Positions 56,723-64,000 of a stretch of 64,000 nucleotides of DNA are shown in pieces (the first letter of the stretch is position 1; every line of letters starts with the position of its first letter). The DNA is from Limivicinus sp963617275. Its GTDB lineage: Bacteria; Bacillota; Clostridia; Oscillospirales; Oscillospiraceae. Made by a program: the position numbers and the translations under genes. Where the stretch lies: assembly GCA_963617275.1 (NCBI GenBank), contig CAVENX010000019.1, positions 129,404-193,403 of the forward strand, given 5' to 3'. Below the pieces are notes generated by a model that saw only the letters and a list, made by a program, of their open reading frames with translations, had not been told where the DNA came from and made no database searches.

Positions 56723-57393
56723 GCACTCTCCTCCATTTTGTACCCGACTCCGCGGACCGTCTGTATCTGCTGACCGGCCGCGCCCAGCTTTGTGCGGAGC
56801 GTACCGACATGGACGTCAACGGTTCTTGTTTCTCCGGCAAAGTCCGAGCCCCACACGGAAGAGAGCAGGCTGTCGCGGGTGAAGACGCATCCGGGATTTC
56901 CCGCAAGGAGCTTGAGCAGATCATATTCCTTGAGCGTCAGCGTGACGTTTTGCCCATCTGCGGTCACGGAGTGCCGGATGGGGTCGATCCTTACACCGCC
57001 GCATACGATGACAGCTGCTTTCTTTTTCGACCCTGTGCGCCGCAGAACGGCTTTAATGCGTGATACCATTTCCATCATGCCGAACGGCTTGCAGAGATAA
57101 TCGTCCGCGCCGAGGTCAAGCCCGATGACCTTGTCATACTCCGTTCCCTTTGCCGTCGCCATGATAACGGGAATGTCGGCGGAAGCGGCGGAGGCGCGAA
57201 GCGCTTTTAAAACGGATATTCCGTCCTCTCCGGGAAGCATGATGTCCAATATTATAAGCTCCGGAAGCTCTGTCTTCATGGCTTCCCAGAATGGATTGCT
57301 GCCGGAGAAGCCCTTTGCCTCAAAGCCTGCCATTCCCAAGGTGTACAGCATCAGATCACGGATGCTGTCTTCATCTTCAACACAGTATATCAT
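56719..57393 (-). CDS. Response regulator, PhoB/OmpR family
   Basis: 224 residues. Receiver: MIYCVEDEDSIRDLMLYTLG, phospho-Asp in IILDIMLPGEDG (~residue 51), conserved ATAKGTEYDKV and DDYLCKPFGMMEM Lys. The winged-helix output follows: LTLKEYDLLKLLAGNPGCVF, and VDVHVGTLRTKLG. It is first in the operon RR-HK-MFS. Two TTTACA repeats 11 bp apart at 57476-57492 look like its own binding site. Confidence 0.95.
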   Translation of the reverse strand: MIYCVEDEDSIRDLMLYTLGMAGFEAKGFSGSNPFWEAMKTELPELIILDIMLPGEDGISVLKALRASAASADIPVIMATAKGTEYDKVIGLDLGADDYLCKPFGMMEMVSRIKAVLRRTGSKKKAAVIVCGGVRIDPIRHSVTADGQNVTLTLKEYDLLKLLAGNPGCVFTRDSLLSSVWGSDFAGETRTVDVHVGTLRTKLGAAGQQIQTVRGVGYKMEESA

Positions 57394-57475
57394 GCGTCCT
57401 GTCCTTTCGATTCAATGCCGGATAGCCTAATGTTGTTATTATGCGGCGGCGATGTCAAGATGTATATCCTCTTTT

Positions 57476-57492
57476 TGTAAAGTTCATGTAAA
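57476..57492 (-). promoter_or_regulatory. PhoP-box-like direct repeat before response regulator
   Basis: On the minus strand TTTACA-TGAAC-TTTACA (11-bp period), the pattern of Bacillus PhoP sites (TT(A/C/T)ACA). It lies ~16 bp before a TTGACA whose -10 region is poor, as at activator-dependent promoters. Autoregulation is inferred. Confidence 0.55.
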
Positions 57493-57506
57493 GTGCGTAT
57501 TTCAGC

Positions 57507-58649
57507 TTATTTCTGAGGGGTTATCAGCCCGTTGGAGACGACGATGCGGCAGATCTCCGAGGTGCCTTCGGCAACGGTGAGCATATGTGCGTCACGGAAA
57601 AGCCTGTCCGCGTCCGAGCCTGCGCTCAGCCCGGAGGCACCGCAGATCTGGCAGGCCGTTTTGCATATCTCACAGCAGGCCTCTGTCGCAAAAAGTTTGA
57701 GCGCGGCGGCGTCCCTTGTATGCGGAAGGCCGTTTGCCATCAGCGCGGCAACATTGTAAAGCGAATTTCTCGCAAGCATCGTTTTCGTATAGATATCAGC
57801 GATAGGAAAAGAAATGCCCTGATAGGATGAAAGACTCCTGCCGTAAAGGCCGGCCTTGCCCGCACGCTTCAATGCAATTTCAAGGGCAGCCTGAGAAATG
57901 CCGACGGCAACCGCCGCTATTTCAAGACGTCCTTCGTTGAGAAGCGGTTTTAAAAGCGGATAGGCGCTGTTCTCCTGCCCGATGAGGCAATGAGCAGGGA
58001 TGGTACATTCATCAAGAACAATACTCCCCATAGGTGAATTGCGAAGCCCCGTCATACCGCGGTGTTCCTCGATTTTAAGACCGGGGGAGTTCCTGCTTAC
58101 ATAAAACATGCTCATGCTGCGGCTTCGTTCCGCCGTGGGGCTTTTCGCGGTGACGATATACCCGCTTGCCGCGCCTGCGTTTGTTATCCAGCACTTTTTC
58201 CCATTCAGTATCCAGCGGCTGCCGTCCTTTACGGCAATGGTGTCCACGCCCATCGCGTCCGAGCCGCCGCGCTCTTCCGAAAGCGCGAGCGCAAAAACCG
58301 TCTCGCCCCTGCGGGCAGGCTCGATAAGCTCTTTTTTCAGAGTATTGGTACCGCAGTATGCGATAAGCTCCTTGCACTGATAGTGCGGGATCACGGCAAG
58401 ACCGAGGGAGGCAAGACCGCGTGACAGCTCTTCTATTATGATTGTGCCTTCCGTGCTTCCGTATTTTGCCCCGCTGCCCGTATATTCAAATTCTGCGTCA
58501 AGATATCCCTGCTTTCCTATATACGCAAACTGTTCATAAGGAAAGCCGCCGCGAAAATCTATTTCCGCCGCAAAGGGCATAATCTCGGCGTCAACATATT
58601 CCCGGAGCTCCGAACGCAGCTTTTCCTGCTCCTTTGACAATAAAAACAT
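57507..58649 (-). CDS. Acyl-CoA dehydrogenase family protein
   Basis: 380 residues. LSEERGGSDAMGVDTIAVKD, GKKCWITNAGAASGYIVTAK, and the end VAEGTSEICRIVVSNGLI (catalytic Glu of EGTSE present). FAD enzyme that desaturates an acyl-CoA and hands electrons to Etf. The Arg of the usual A-F/Y-G motif reads LYGRSLSSYQGISF. It starts 24 bp after the YtoI-like regulator on the same strand, and is distinct from the dehydrogenase at 60429. Confidence 0.9.
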   Translation of the reverse strand: MFLLSKEQEKLRSELREYVDAEIMPFAAEIDFRGGFPYEQFAYIGKQGYLDAEFEYTGSGAKYGSTEGTIIIEELSRGLASLGLAVIPHYQCKELIAYCGTNTLKKELIEPARRGETVFALALSEERGGSDAMGVDTIAVKDGSRWILNGKKCWITNAGAASGYIVTAKSPTAERSRSMSMFYVSRNSPGLKIEEHRGMTGLRNSPMGSIVLDECTIPAHCLIGQENSAYPLLKPLLNEGRLEIAAVAVGISQAALEIALKRAGKAGLYGRSLSSYQGISFPIADIYTKTMLARNSLYNVAALMANGLPHTRDAAALKLFATEACCEICKTACQICGASGLSAGSDADRLFRDAHMLTVAEGTSEICRIVVSNGLITPQK

Positions 58650-58673
58650 AACTACACTCTCTGCTCTATATAT

Positions 58674-59993
58674 TTAAGACTGACTTTTATTGCTTCCCGC
58701 AAAAATAAACATGGCTTTTGCAAACTCTTCCGTTTCCGAATACAGCTCTGCGTCGATCGCGTAGATACCGTTCCCGCTTGAACTAAGCGTTGTGCAGAGC
58801 ATAAGACCTGCATTTTCCGTCACGCGCCCCGGATAAAAGCAGGAGCTGCTGCATAATCTGTAATCAACGCAGCCATGCAGCGCCATATGCTTGAGCGCGG
58901 CGGATAGAGCAAGCACGGTAGGCAGAATGTCCATATCCGGAAGCTCTGTGTCGGGAATATTCAGCTCATATACCTTGCGGTCTTCTGTGGAAAGCTCCGG
59001 CGCATAGACAAGAAACGATGACAGATCGGATATGCCGCTTGCACCGGAATACATGAAATACCGCAGCAGGTCGGAAGAATAAATTATACCGTCCAGCTTG
59101 CTGCCGCGCACGACCGCCGCAAACGAGCTTCCCGAAAGCATCATTTTACGTGCGGCGTCTCTCACCGGGCATGATGCATCGAGAGTGAGAATATGAGCAT
59201 CATCCGATATCAGTGTCGAGAGCTTCTGCGAATGTGCCGCGGCAAAGGCGAGCGGGATGTCGATCCCGCCGCACAGATTAAGCTCCTCATCGACAACGGG
59301 GAAAGTTCTTAATGAGGAAAAGTTTTCCTCGTAATACCGCTGCCAATCCGCAACATAATCGTCACGGTACAGGTAAGCGGACGACTGCATCCATTCGGAG
59401 ACGGGACCATCGCCGTTGGCGGGCATCCCGGATGAGAAGTGATTATCGAGCAAATGCAGGACGGTATAGGTGTTCTGCAAAGAGCTGAGTATGCAGGAGG
59501 CGTTCTTCTCGGCTCTGATGATGTGGTAATCGCTGGGGCGGCTGCCGCCGGTAATAAGCATATGCGCCTTGTACTGCAAAATTATTGTCTGAAAATCCGG
59601 ACGGGCGCCGACAAGACATAATGTGTGCGCCGGATCGCAGCGCTCAAGCTGAGCTATAAGCTGAGCCTCGTCACCGTCGCAGACGATAATGTTATTTATG
59701 ACGGCGCCGAGTGTTTTTTTCCCGCAAATGCAGCCAACGCCAAGTGCAGACACGATCTCCGCCAGCGTGAGCGCATTCTCCTCACAGCCGGAAGAAGCTT
59801 CCACGCGGAACGTGCCGGATTTGGGCTTCGTGATTACAAGCCCCTGCACCTCCGCTTCCTTTATCGCTTTATATACGGTGCCCTCGCTTACGTTCAGTTC
59901 GGAGGCAAGCCCTCTTACGGAGAGCTTGGCGCCTGTAGGTAATGCTTCTATGTGCGACAGAACTATATCGTTTTTTATCGAAATAACAATCAC
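58674..59993 (-). CDS. YtoI-like regulator: HTH + DRTGG + CBS + hotdog
   Basis: 439 residues, the size and order of Bacillus YtoI. Residues ~10-65 are a GntR-like HTH (GAKLSVRGLASELNVSEGTV). A DRTGG domain follows (~70-175: GAVINNIIVCDGDEAQLIAQ, LITGGSRPSDY). CBS repeats follow (~180-310: FPVVDEELNLCGGI, AAVVRGSKLDGIIYSSDLL). The C-terminal ~120 residues fit a thioesterase-like hotdog fold that could bind acyl-CoA. Start is GTG at 59993 with a poor RBS. Located between two acyl-CoA dehydrogenase genes, it may sense an acyl-CoA or a nucleotide. Confidence 0.82.
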   Translation of the reverse strand: MIVISIKNDIVLSHIEALPTGAKLSVRGLASELNVSEGTVYKAIKEAEVQGLVITKPKSGTFRVEASSGCEENALTLAEIVSALGVGCICGKKTLGAVINNIIVCDGDEAQLIAQLERCDPAHTLCLVGARPDFQTIILQYKAHMLITGGSRPSDYHIIRAEKNASCILSSLQNTYTVLHLLDNHFSSGMPANGDGPVSEWMQSSAYLYRDDYVADWQRYYEENFSSLRTFPVVDEELNLCGGIDIPLAFAAAHSQKLSTLISDDAHILTLDASCPVRDAARKMMLSGSSFAAVVRGSKLDGIIYSSDLLRYFMYSGASGISDLSSFLVYAPELSTEDRKVYELNIPDTELPDMDILPTVLALSAALKHMALHGCVDYRLCSSSCFYPGRVTENAGLMLCTTLSSSGNGIYAIDAELYSETEEFAKAMFIFAGSNKSQS

Positions 59994-60428
59994 CCCGCGT
60001 AAACTGTATTAGACATTTGCAGTAATTATATATTTTATGAGCATAAAAATCAAGAAAAATGCGTGATATCACGGCAAGTGAAAAAAGTGTTGTATAGCAC
60101 ATTACGGCTAAATAGAAAAAATATATCTAAAACTGTCGGCTGTTACAGAAAAACAAACAGAACTGTATCAATAAAATATACAGACTTGTTATAAACGCTG
60201 AAAAAATGAATAGGTGTTTGAAAGTGTTGACAAACTGTGACACAAATGCTAATTTAATAACATAAAAAGAGGGCGGAACACAACAATAAAAAAACAGACA
60301 GCTAACTATTGTGTAACAGCTGTGAAAAGCAAACTGGTGAAATACGCACAAATAAAGAAAACTGTTATATAGCGACCGTTCTCTGATTAAAGTAAAAACA
60401 AATTAATAATTTTATGGAGGAATGAACA
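59994..60428. promoter_or_regulatory. Divergent AT-rich control region with promoter
   Basis: TTGACA (60227-60232), 17 bp, TAATTT (60250-60255) points to the acyl-CoA dehydrogenase operon, leaving a ~165-nt leader. Several CTGT/ACAG and TGTGA-like half-sites are scattered here (e.g. 60230-60245, 60310-60330) but none forms a clear symmetric operator. No gene seen. Confidence 0.6.
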
Positions 60429-61574
60429 ATGTACAAATTCTCGGAAGAACAGCTTATGATCCGCGACATGGTCAGAGAATTTACCAAGAATGAAGTTGCG
60501 CCCTATGACAAAGCGATGGATGAAACCTTTTCCTTCAATATGGAAATTTATCAGCAGATCTATTCAAAGCTTGTAGAGACAGGCCTTATGGGTATTCATA
60601 TTCCCGAGCAGTACGGCGGCGGTGGCGGTGACGCCATCACCTCACAGATAGTTGTAAACGAGCTTGCAAAGGGAAGCGCGAGCATCGCCCTTTATCTTGA
60701 CGCAAACTGGCTGGCATCCGACATGATCCTTGTTCACGGCTCAGAAGAGCAGAAAGAGAAGTATCTTCCTCTGGCGGCGCAGGGAAAGGTCTTTGCCTTC
60801 GGCCTGACCGAGGCTTCTGCCGGATCCGACGCGGCGGGCATCAAATCTGTTGCCGTAAAGCAGGAGGATGGTTCCTACATCCTTAACGGCGGCAAGGCGT
60901 GGATCACAAACTCCGGTGTTGCCGATTACTATCTCATCATGGCGAAGACCGATCCTACTGCCGGGGCGAAGGGTATTTCCGTGTTTATTATCCCGAAGGA
61001 CGCCGAAGGTCTTACCATAGGCAAGTTTGAGCACAAAATGGGTATGCGCGGCTCTGCGACATGTGAGCTGAGCTTTGACAATATTCACATTCCCGAATGT
61101 GACCGCGTCGGCAGAGAGGGACTTGGCTTCAAGGTGGCGATGATGGCTCTCGACGGTGCACGTATTTCCATCGGCTCTATCGCCTCCGGTCTTGCGCAGC
61201 ACGCAATGGAGATCGCAAAGGCATACGCGAACGAGCGCACGGCCTTCGGCAAGCCGATCAAGGCGTATCAGGGCGTTTCCTTTAAATTCGCCGATATGGC
61301 CGCAAAGATCCGCGCCATAGACCTTATGGTATGGGACACTGCGGAGATGAAAGCGAACGGTCAGCGCCACAGTGCCGAGGCCGCGATGCTCAAGCTTATG
61401 AGTTCCAAGTGGTGCAAGGAGATCTGCGACGAATGTATTCAGGTGCTCGGCGGCAACGGATACAGCGCGGAGTTCCATGTGGAGCGCCTTTACCGCGACG
61501 CAAAGCTTCTTGAGATCGGCGAAGGTACCAGCGAGATACAGCGCATGGTCATCAGCGGTTCCGTACTCGGATAA
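60429..61574 (+). CDS. Acyl-CoA dehydrogenase (Bcd/CaiA-like)
   Basis: 381 residues. GLTEASAGSDAAGIKSVAVK, GGKAWITNSGVADYYLIMAK, AFGKPIKAYQGVSFKFADMA, QVLGGNGYSAEFHVERLYRD, and the terminal EIGEGTSEIQRMVISGSVLG with catalytic Glu. Sequence is Bcd-like, but the operon (EtfB, EtfA, CaiB-like CoA-transferase) suggests reduction of an enoyl-CoA such as crotonobetainyl-CoA, as for CaiA, or the reverse. RBS TGGAGGA. Confidence 0.92.
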   Translation: MYKFSEEQLMIRDMVREFTKNEVAPYDKAMDETFSFNMEIYQQIYSKLVETGLMGIHIPEQYGGGGGDAITSQIVVNELAKGSASIALYLDANWLASDMILVHGSEEQKEKYLPLAAQGKVFAFGLTEASAGSDAAGIKSVAVKQEDGSYILNGGKAWITNSGVADYYLIMAKTDPTAGAKGISVFIIPKDAEGLTIGKFEHKMGMRGSATCELSFDNIHIPECDRVGREGLGFKVAMMALDGARISIGSIASGLAQHAMEIAKAYANERTAFGKPIKAYQGVSFKFADMAAKIRAIDLMVWDTAEMKANGQRHSAEAAMLKLMSSKWCKEICDECIQVLGGNGYSAEFHVERLYRDAKLLEIGEGTSEIQRMVISGSVLG

Positions 61575-61619
61575 GCTGTCAGCGGCACTCATTGCAAAGT
61601 CGAATTTGGAGATATAAAT

Positions 61620-62402
61620 ATGAAAATAATCGTTTTTGTAAAACAGGTACCCGACACTGACGACGTAAAGCTGGATGAGCGCGGAAATCTCAAGCGCGAC
61701 GGCGTTGTAAGCGTGATAAACCCCCTTGACGCGAACGCAGTTGAGGCAGCGATCCGGCTTAAAGAGAAATATGGCGGGACAGTCACCGCAATTTCCATGG
61801 GGCCCCCGCAGGCGGAGGACGTGCTTAAAAAAGCGCTTGCACTCGGCTGCGACGAGGCTTATCTGCTATCCGACCGCGCTTTTGGCGGCGCAGATACGCT
61901 TGCGACGGCCTACACGCTTGCAAAGGGCGCGGAGAAGATCGGCGGGTATGATCTGCTGCTGTTCGGCCGCCATGCGGTTGACGGCGACACCGCCCAGACA
62001 GGCCCGGCGACCGCGGCGTTCCTTGGTATCCCCCAGATAACCCTTGCCTCGAGCATAGATGTACGTGACGGCTGGGTATACTGTGACCGCGTCCTTGAGG
62101 ACAGCACCGAAAAGGTGCGTGCAAAGCTGCCCGCGCTTGTGACTGTTACCGCGGAGATCAATACTCCGCGCTATCCGACGCCGGTCAATATCATGAAAGC
62201 GCTTAAAAAGCCGCGCACGGTGTGGAATGCGCAGGATCTCGGCGCCGACACCTCGATGACTGGCATTGCCGGCTCGCCCTCTTCCACAAAGACCGTGTTT
62301 GAGCCGCCCAAGCGCAATACTGATACCTGCTTCTTTGAGGGAAGCGCGGAAGAGATCGCAGTTAAATTCGTGGATATGCTCGAGCAAGAGCATTTGGTCT
62401 GA
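61620..62402 (+). CDS. etfB: Electron transfer flavoprotein beta subunit
   Basis: 260 residues. MKIIVFVKQVPDTDDVKLDE, INPLDANAVEAAIRLKEKYG, the DGDTAQTGPATAAFLGIPQI nucleotide-binding segment, and VTVTAEINTPRYPTPVNIMK match EtfB/FixA. With EtfA it passes electrons to or from the acyl-CoA dehydrogenase; in clostridia some such pairs bifurcate electrons. The NADH-binding features needed for bifurcation were not examined in detail. RBS GGAGATAT. Confidence 0.95.
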   Translation: MKIIVFVKQVPDTDDVKLDERGNLKRDGVVSVINPLDANAVEAAIRLKEKYGGTVTAISMGPPQAEDVLKKALALGCDEAYLLSDRAFGGADTLATAYTLAKGAEKIGGYDLLLFGRHAVDGDTAQTGPATAAFLGIPQITLASSIDVRDGWVYCDRVLEDSTEKVRAKLPALVTVTAEINTPRYPTPVNIMKALKKPRTVWNAQDLGADTSMTGIAGSPSSTKTVFEPPKRNTDTCFFEGSAEEIAVKFVDMLEQEHLV

Positions 62403-62414
62403 GGAGGTTTGAAA

Positions 62415-63413
62415 ATGGCAAAGGAAGATTACAAAGGCATATGGGTATTTGCCGAACATCAAAACGGCCGCCTCAACCCCGTAACGCTGGAGCTTCTTGC
62501 AAAGGCGCAGGAGCTTAAGGAGCATAACGGAGAAACCGTAAGCGCGATCCTGCTCGGAAGCGGAGTTGCCGCCCTTGCCGGTACGCTTATTGCGGGCGGC
62601 GCGGATCAGGTTATCGTCGCCGAGCATGACAATCTTGCTTCATACAGCGCAAGACCTTATCAGCAGGCGCTGGCGCAGCTTGCGGAAAAGTATCACCCCT
62701 CCATAATCATGTATCCCGCAACCACTCTCGGACGCGACCTTGCGCCGCGCATGATGATCAGCCTCAAAACCGGCCTCACCGCGGATGCCATCGACCTCGG
62801 ATATGATGAAGACGACGTGTTTTACCAGACCACGCCCGCATACGGCGGAAGCATCCTTGCGCATATCGTCATCCTTGAGCGCAGACCGCAGATGGTGACG
62901 GTTCGCCCCAAGATATTCACGCCTCTCGAGCCTGACGCGTCCCGTAAGGGAGAGATTATTTCCGAGACTGTCACGGTCGATAAGGAAGAGTGCTATGAAG
63001 TGCTGAGCGTGGAGCCGAAAGTGACTGCCGGTGTTCCGATTGACCATGCATCCGTCCTTGTCGCAGGTGGCCGCGGCGTAAAAAATGAGAAAGAGCTTGC
63101 CATGCTCGGTGAGCTTGCCGAGCTGCTCGGCGGCCAGCTGGCTGCGTCAAGACCTCTGGTCGATAACGGCCTGCTGCCTCACGACGCCCAGATCGGGCAG
63201 TCCGGTACAGCCGTCAAGCCGGATATGATCATCAATGTAGCCATTTCCGGTTCTGTGCAGTATCAGGTGGGTATGCAGAATTCAAAATGTATCGTCAGCA
63301 TTAACCATAACGCGTCGTCCCCCATATTTGATATCTCTCACTATGGTGCGGCAGTCGATTTCAAGAGCGTTCTGCCCGCGATAATCGAGGAAATCAGAAA
63401 ACGCAGAGCATGA
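62415..63413 (+). CDS. etfA: Electron transfer flavoprotein alpha subunit
   Basis: 332 residues from ATG 62415 (GAGGAGG upstream; 62409 TTG is less likely). GIWVFAEHQNGRLNPVTLEL, SIIMYPATTLGRDLAPRMMI, LVAGGRGVKNEKELAMLGEL, and the FAD-binding end VDNGLLPHDAQIGQSGTAVK with AISGSVQYQVGMQNSKCIVS. No ferredoxin-like extension. It starts 12 bp after etfB and is co-transcribed. Confidence 0.95.
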   Translation: MAKEDYKGIWVFAEHQNGRLNPVTLELLAKAQELKEHNGETVSAILLGSGVAALAGTLIAGGADQVIVAEHDNLASYSARPYQQALAQLAEKYHPSIIMYPATTLGRDLAPRMMISLKTGLTADAIDLGYDEDDVFYQTTPAYGGSILAHIVILERRPQMVTVRPKIFTPLEPDASRKGEIISETVTVDKEECYEVLSVEPKVTAGVPIDHASVLVAGGRGVKNEKELAMLGELAELLGGQLAASRPLVDNGLLPHDAQIGQSGTAVKPDMIINVAISGSVQYQVGMQNSKCIVSINHNASSPIFDISHYGAAVDFKSVLPAIIEEIRKRRA

Positions 63414-63486
63414 ATAAACAGTCCCGAGCGCCGGAGAGCGGCGAGCCGGGACGTGATCGAAAATAAATGTAAAAGGAGTAGTTAAA

Positions 63487-64000
63487 ATGAGCGAACGTAA
63501 ACAGATCATCCCAAAGTACGGCCCCTTTGCGGGTATGCGTGTTGTTGACAGCGGTTCTCTTATTGCCATGCCTTACGCTGCAACTCTGCTTGCAGATTTC
63601 GGCGCGGAAGTTATCCATATTGAGCGCCCCGGCGTCGGCGACACTCTTCGTGTTCTTGCCCCCTTTGCCAAGGAGGACGGCAAGAAGGTCAGCACATCAT
63701 GGGCGCAGGACGGACGAAACAAACTCTCCCTCTCGCTTGAGCTTAATCTGAAGCACCCTGAGGTGAAGGAGCTGTTCTTCGGCCTTATCAAGGAAGCCGA
63801 CGTGTTCATGGAGAACATGGTATGGCTTGAAAAACTCGGTATAAACGACGACGAACTGCTTGCGGTGAATCCGAAGCTCATCATCGCCCACATAAGCGGC
63901 TACGGCAACCCCAGATTCGGCGGACTGCCTGAGTATTGTGACCGCGCCTCCTATGACATGATCGGTCAGGCCTTCTCCGGCTGGATGGGGCTTAACGGCG
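63487..64000 (+). CDS. CaiB/BaiF-family CoA-transferase (partial at window edge)
   Basis: The first 171 residues are visible; the frame is open at the window end (full size ~400). KYGPFAGMRVVDSGSLIAMP, ADFGAEVIHIERPGVGDTLR, and NPKLIIAHISGYGNP with SYDMIGQAFSGWMGLNG match type III CoA-transferases and especially L-carnitine CoA-transferase CaiB (E. coli has NPKLVIAHLSGFG and QAFSGYL at the same places). It would move CoA between carnitine-type acids. The catalytic Asp of the family (~residue 169) is at the edge and not seen. RBS AAAGGAG. Confidence 0.9.
   Translation, partial: MSERKQIIPKYGPFAGMRVVDSGSLIAMPYAATLLADFGAEVIHIERPGVGDTLRVLAPFAKEDGKKVSTSWAQDGRNKLSLSLELNLKHPEVKELFFGLIKEADVFMENMVWLEKLGINDDELLAVNPKLIIAHISGYGNPRFGGLPEYCDRASYDMIGQAFSGWMGLNG

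Noticed and set aside
1..64000. CRISPR arrays, prophage structural genes, insertion-sequence transposases, rRNA operons
   Set aside because: None seen. The only tandem array (14-bp units) lacks spacers, and no transposase or phage capsid/tail motif was found.

Overview
The window reads as a chromosomal segment of an anaerobic, probably spore-forming Firmicute of class Clostridia. An Oscillospiraceae/Ruminococcaceae-type gut organism fits best. The basis is SpoVT, GlnRS, RNase J, Rpe/RecR, a preQ1-QueT unit, the acyl-CoA dehydrogenase/Etf genes and the ArgR-type boxes. This is inference from gene content; no 16S rRNA or other taxonomic marker is present.

Layout. 1-6.9 kb: spoVT, then a minus-strand group (kup, an ABC-F ATPase, Mrp, a NifX-like protein) and queT with an upstream preQ1-type leader. 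6.9-9.5 kb: tRNA-Leu(CAA), followed by a small accessory island with a broken J-domain gene, ribbon-helix-helix remnants, two tiny hydrophobic peptides each faced by an antisense promoter (type I toxin-antitoxin layout) and an XRE regulator. 9.5-18 kb: a secreted Ntn hydrolase, ybaK, uvrA, a 14-bp-period repeat array next to two tandem LysM peptides with double-glycine leaders, a Ptb-like gene and glnS. 18-25.5 kb: a sugar-type ABC transporter with two tandem FAD oxidoreductases between its permease genes, and a divergent AraC regulator. 25.5-35 kb: trxA, a second YbaK-type deacylase, an XpaC-TelA-LemA-TPM operon, rpe-recR, RNase J, an ArsC/Spx-like protein and a YdcF protein. 35-47 kb: mostly single genes and short operons: PAP2 proteins, small regulators, a macrodomain-SirTM pair, two TetR regulators, two acetyltransferases and a bactofilin-like secreted protein preceded by a candidate structured RNA. 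47-54 kb: a polar amino-acid ABC transporter with ARG boxes and an Arg-rich leader peptide, an AbgB-like M20 hydrolase and a 2,4-diaminopentanoate dehydrogenase-like gene under a MerR-type promoter; together these suggest arginine/ornithine use. 54-57.4 kb: an MFS-HK-RR operon with a PhoP-like box. 57.5-64 kb: acyl-CoA dehydrogenase, YtoI-like regulator, then acyl-CoA dehydrogenase-EtfB-EtfA-CaiB-like CoA-transferase (cut by the window edge), which resembles anaerobic carnitine or gamma-butyrobetaine metabolism.

The least explained parts are the GG-leader LysM peptides with their shared promoter and the 14-bp array; the multibranched RNA candidate at 45.87-46.06 kb; a hairpin-rich repeat family (three copies, one stem with compensatory changes); and the arginine leader/ARG-box arrangement. 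All calls are from reading the sequence; no database search was run.
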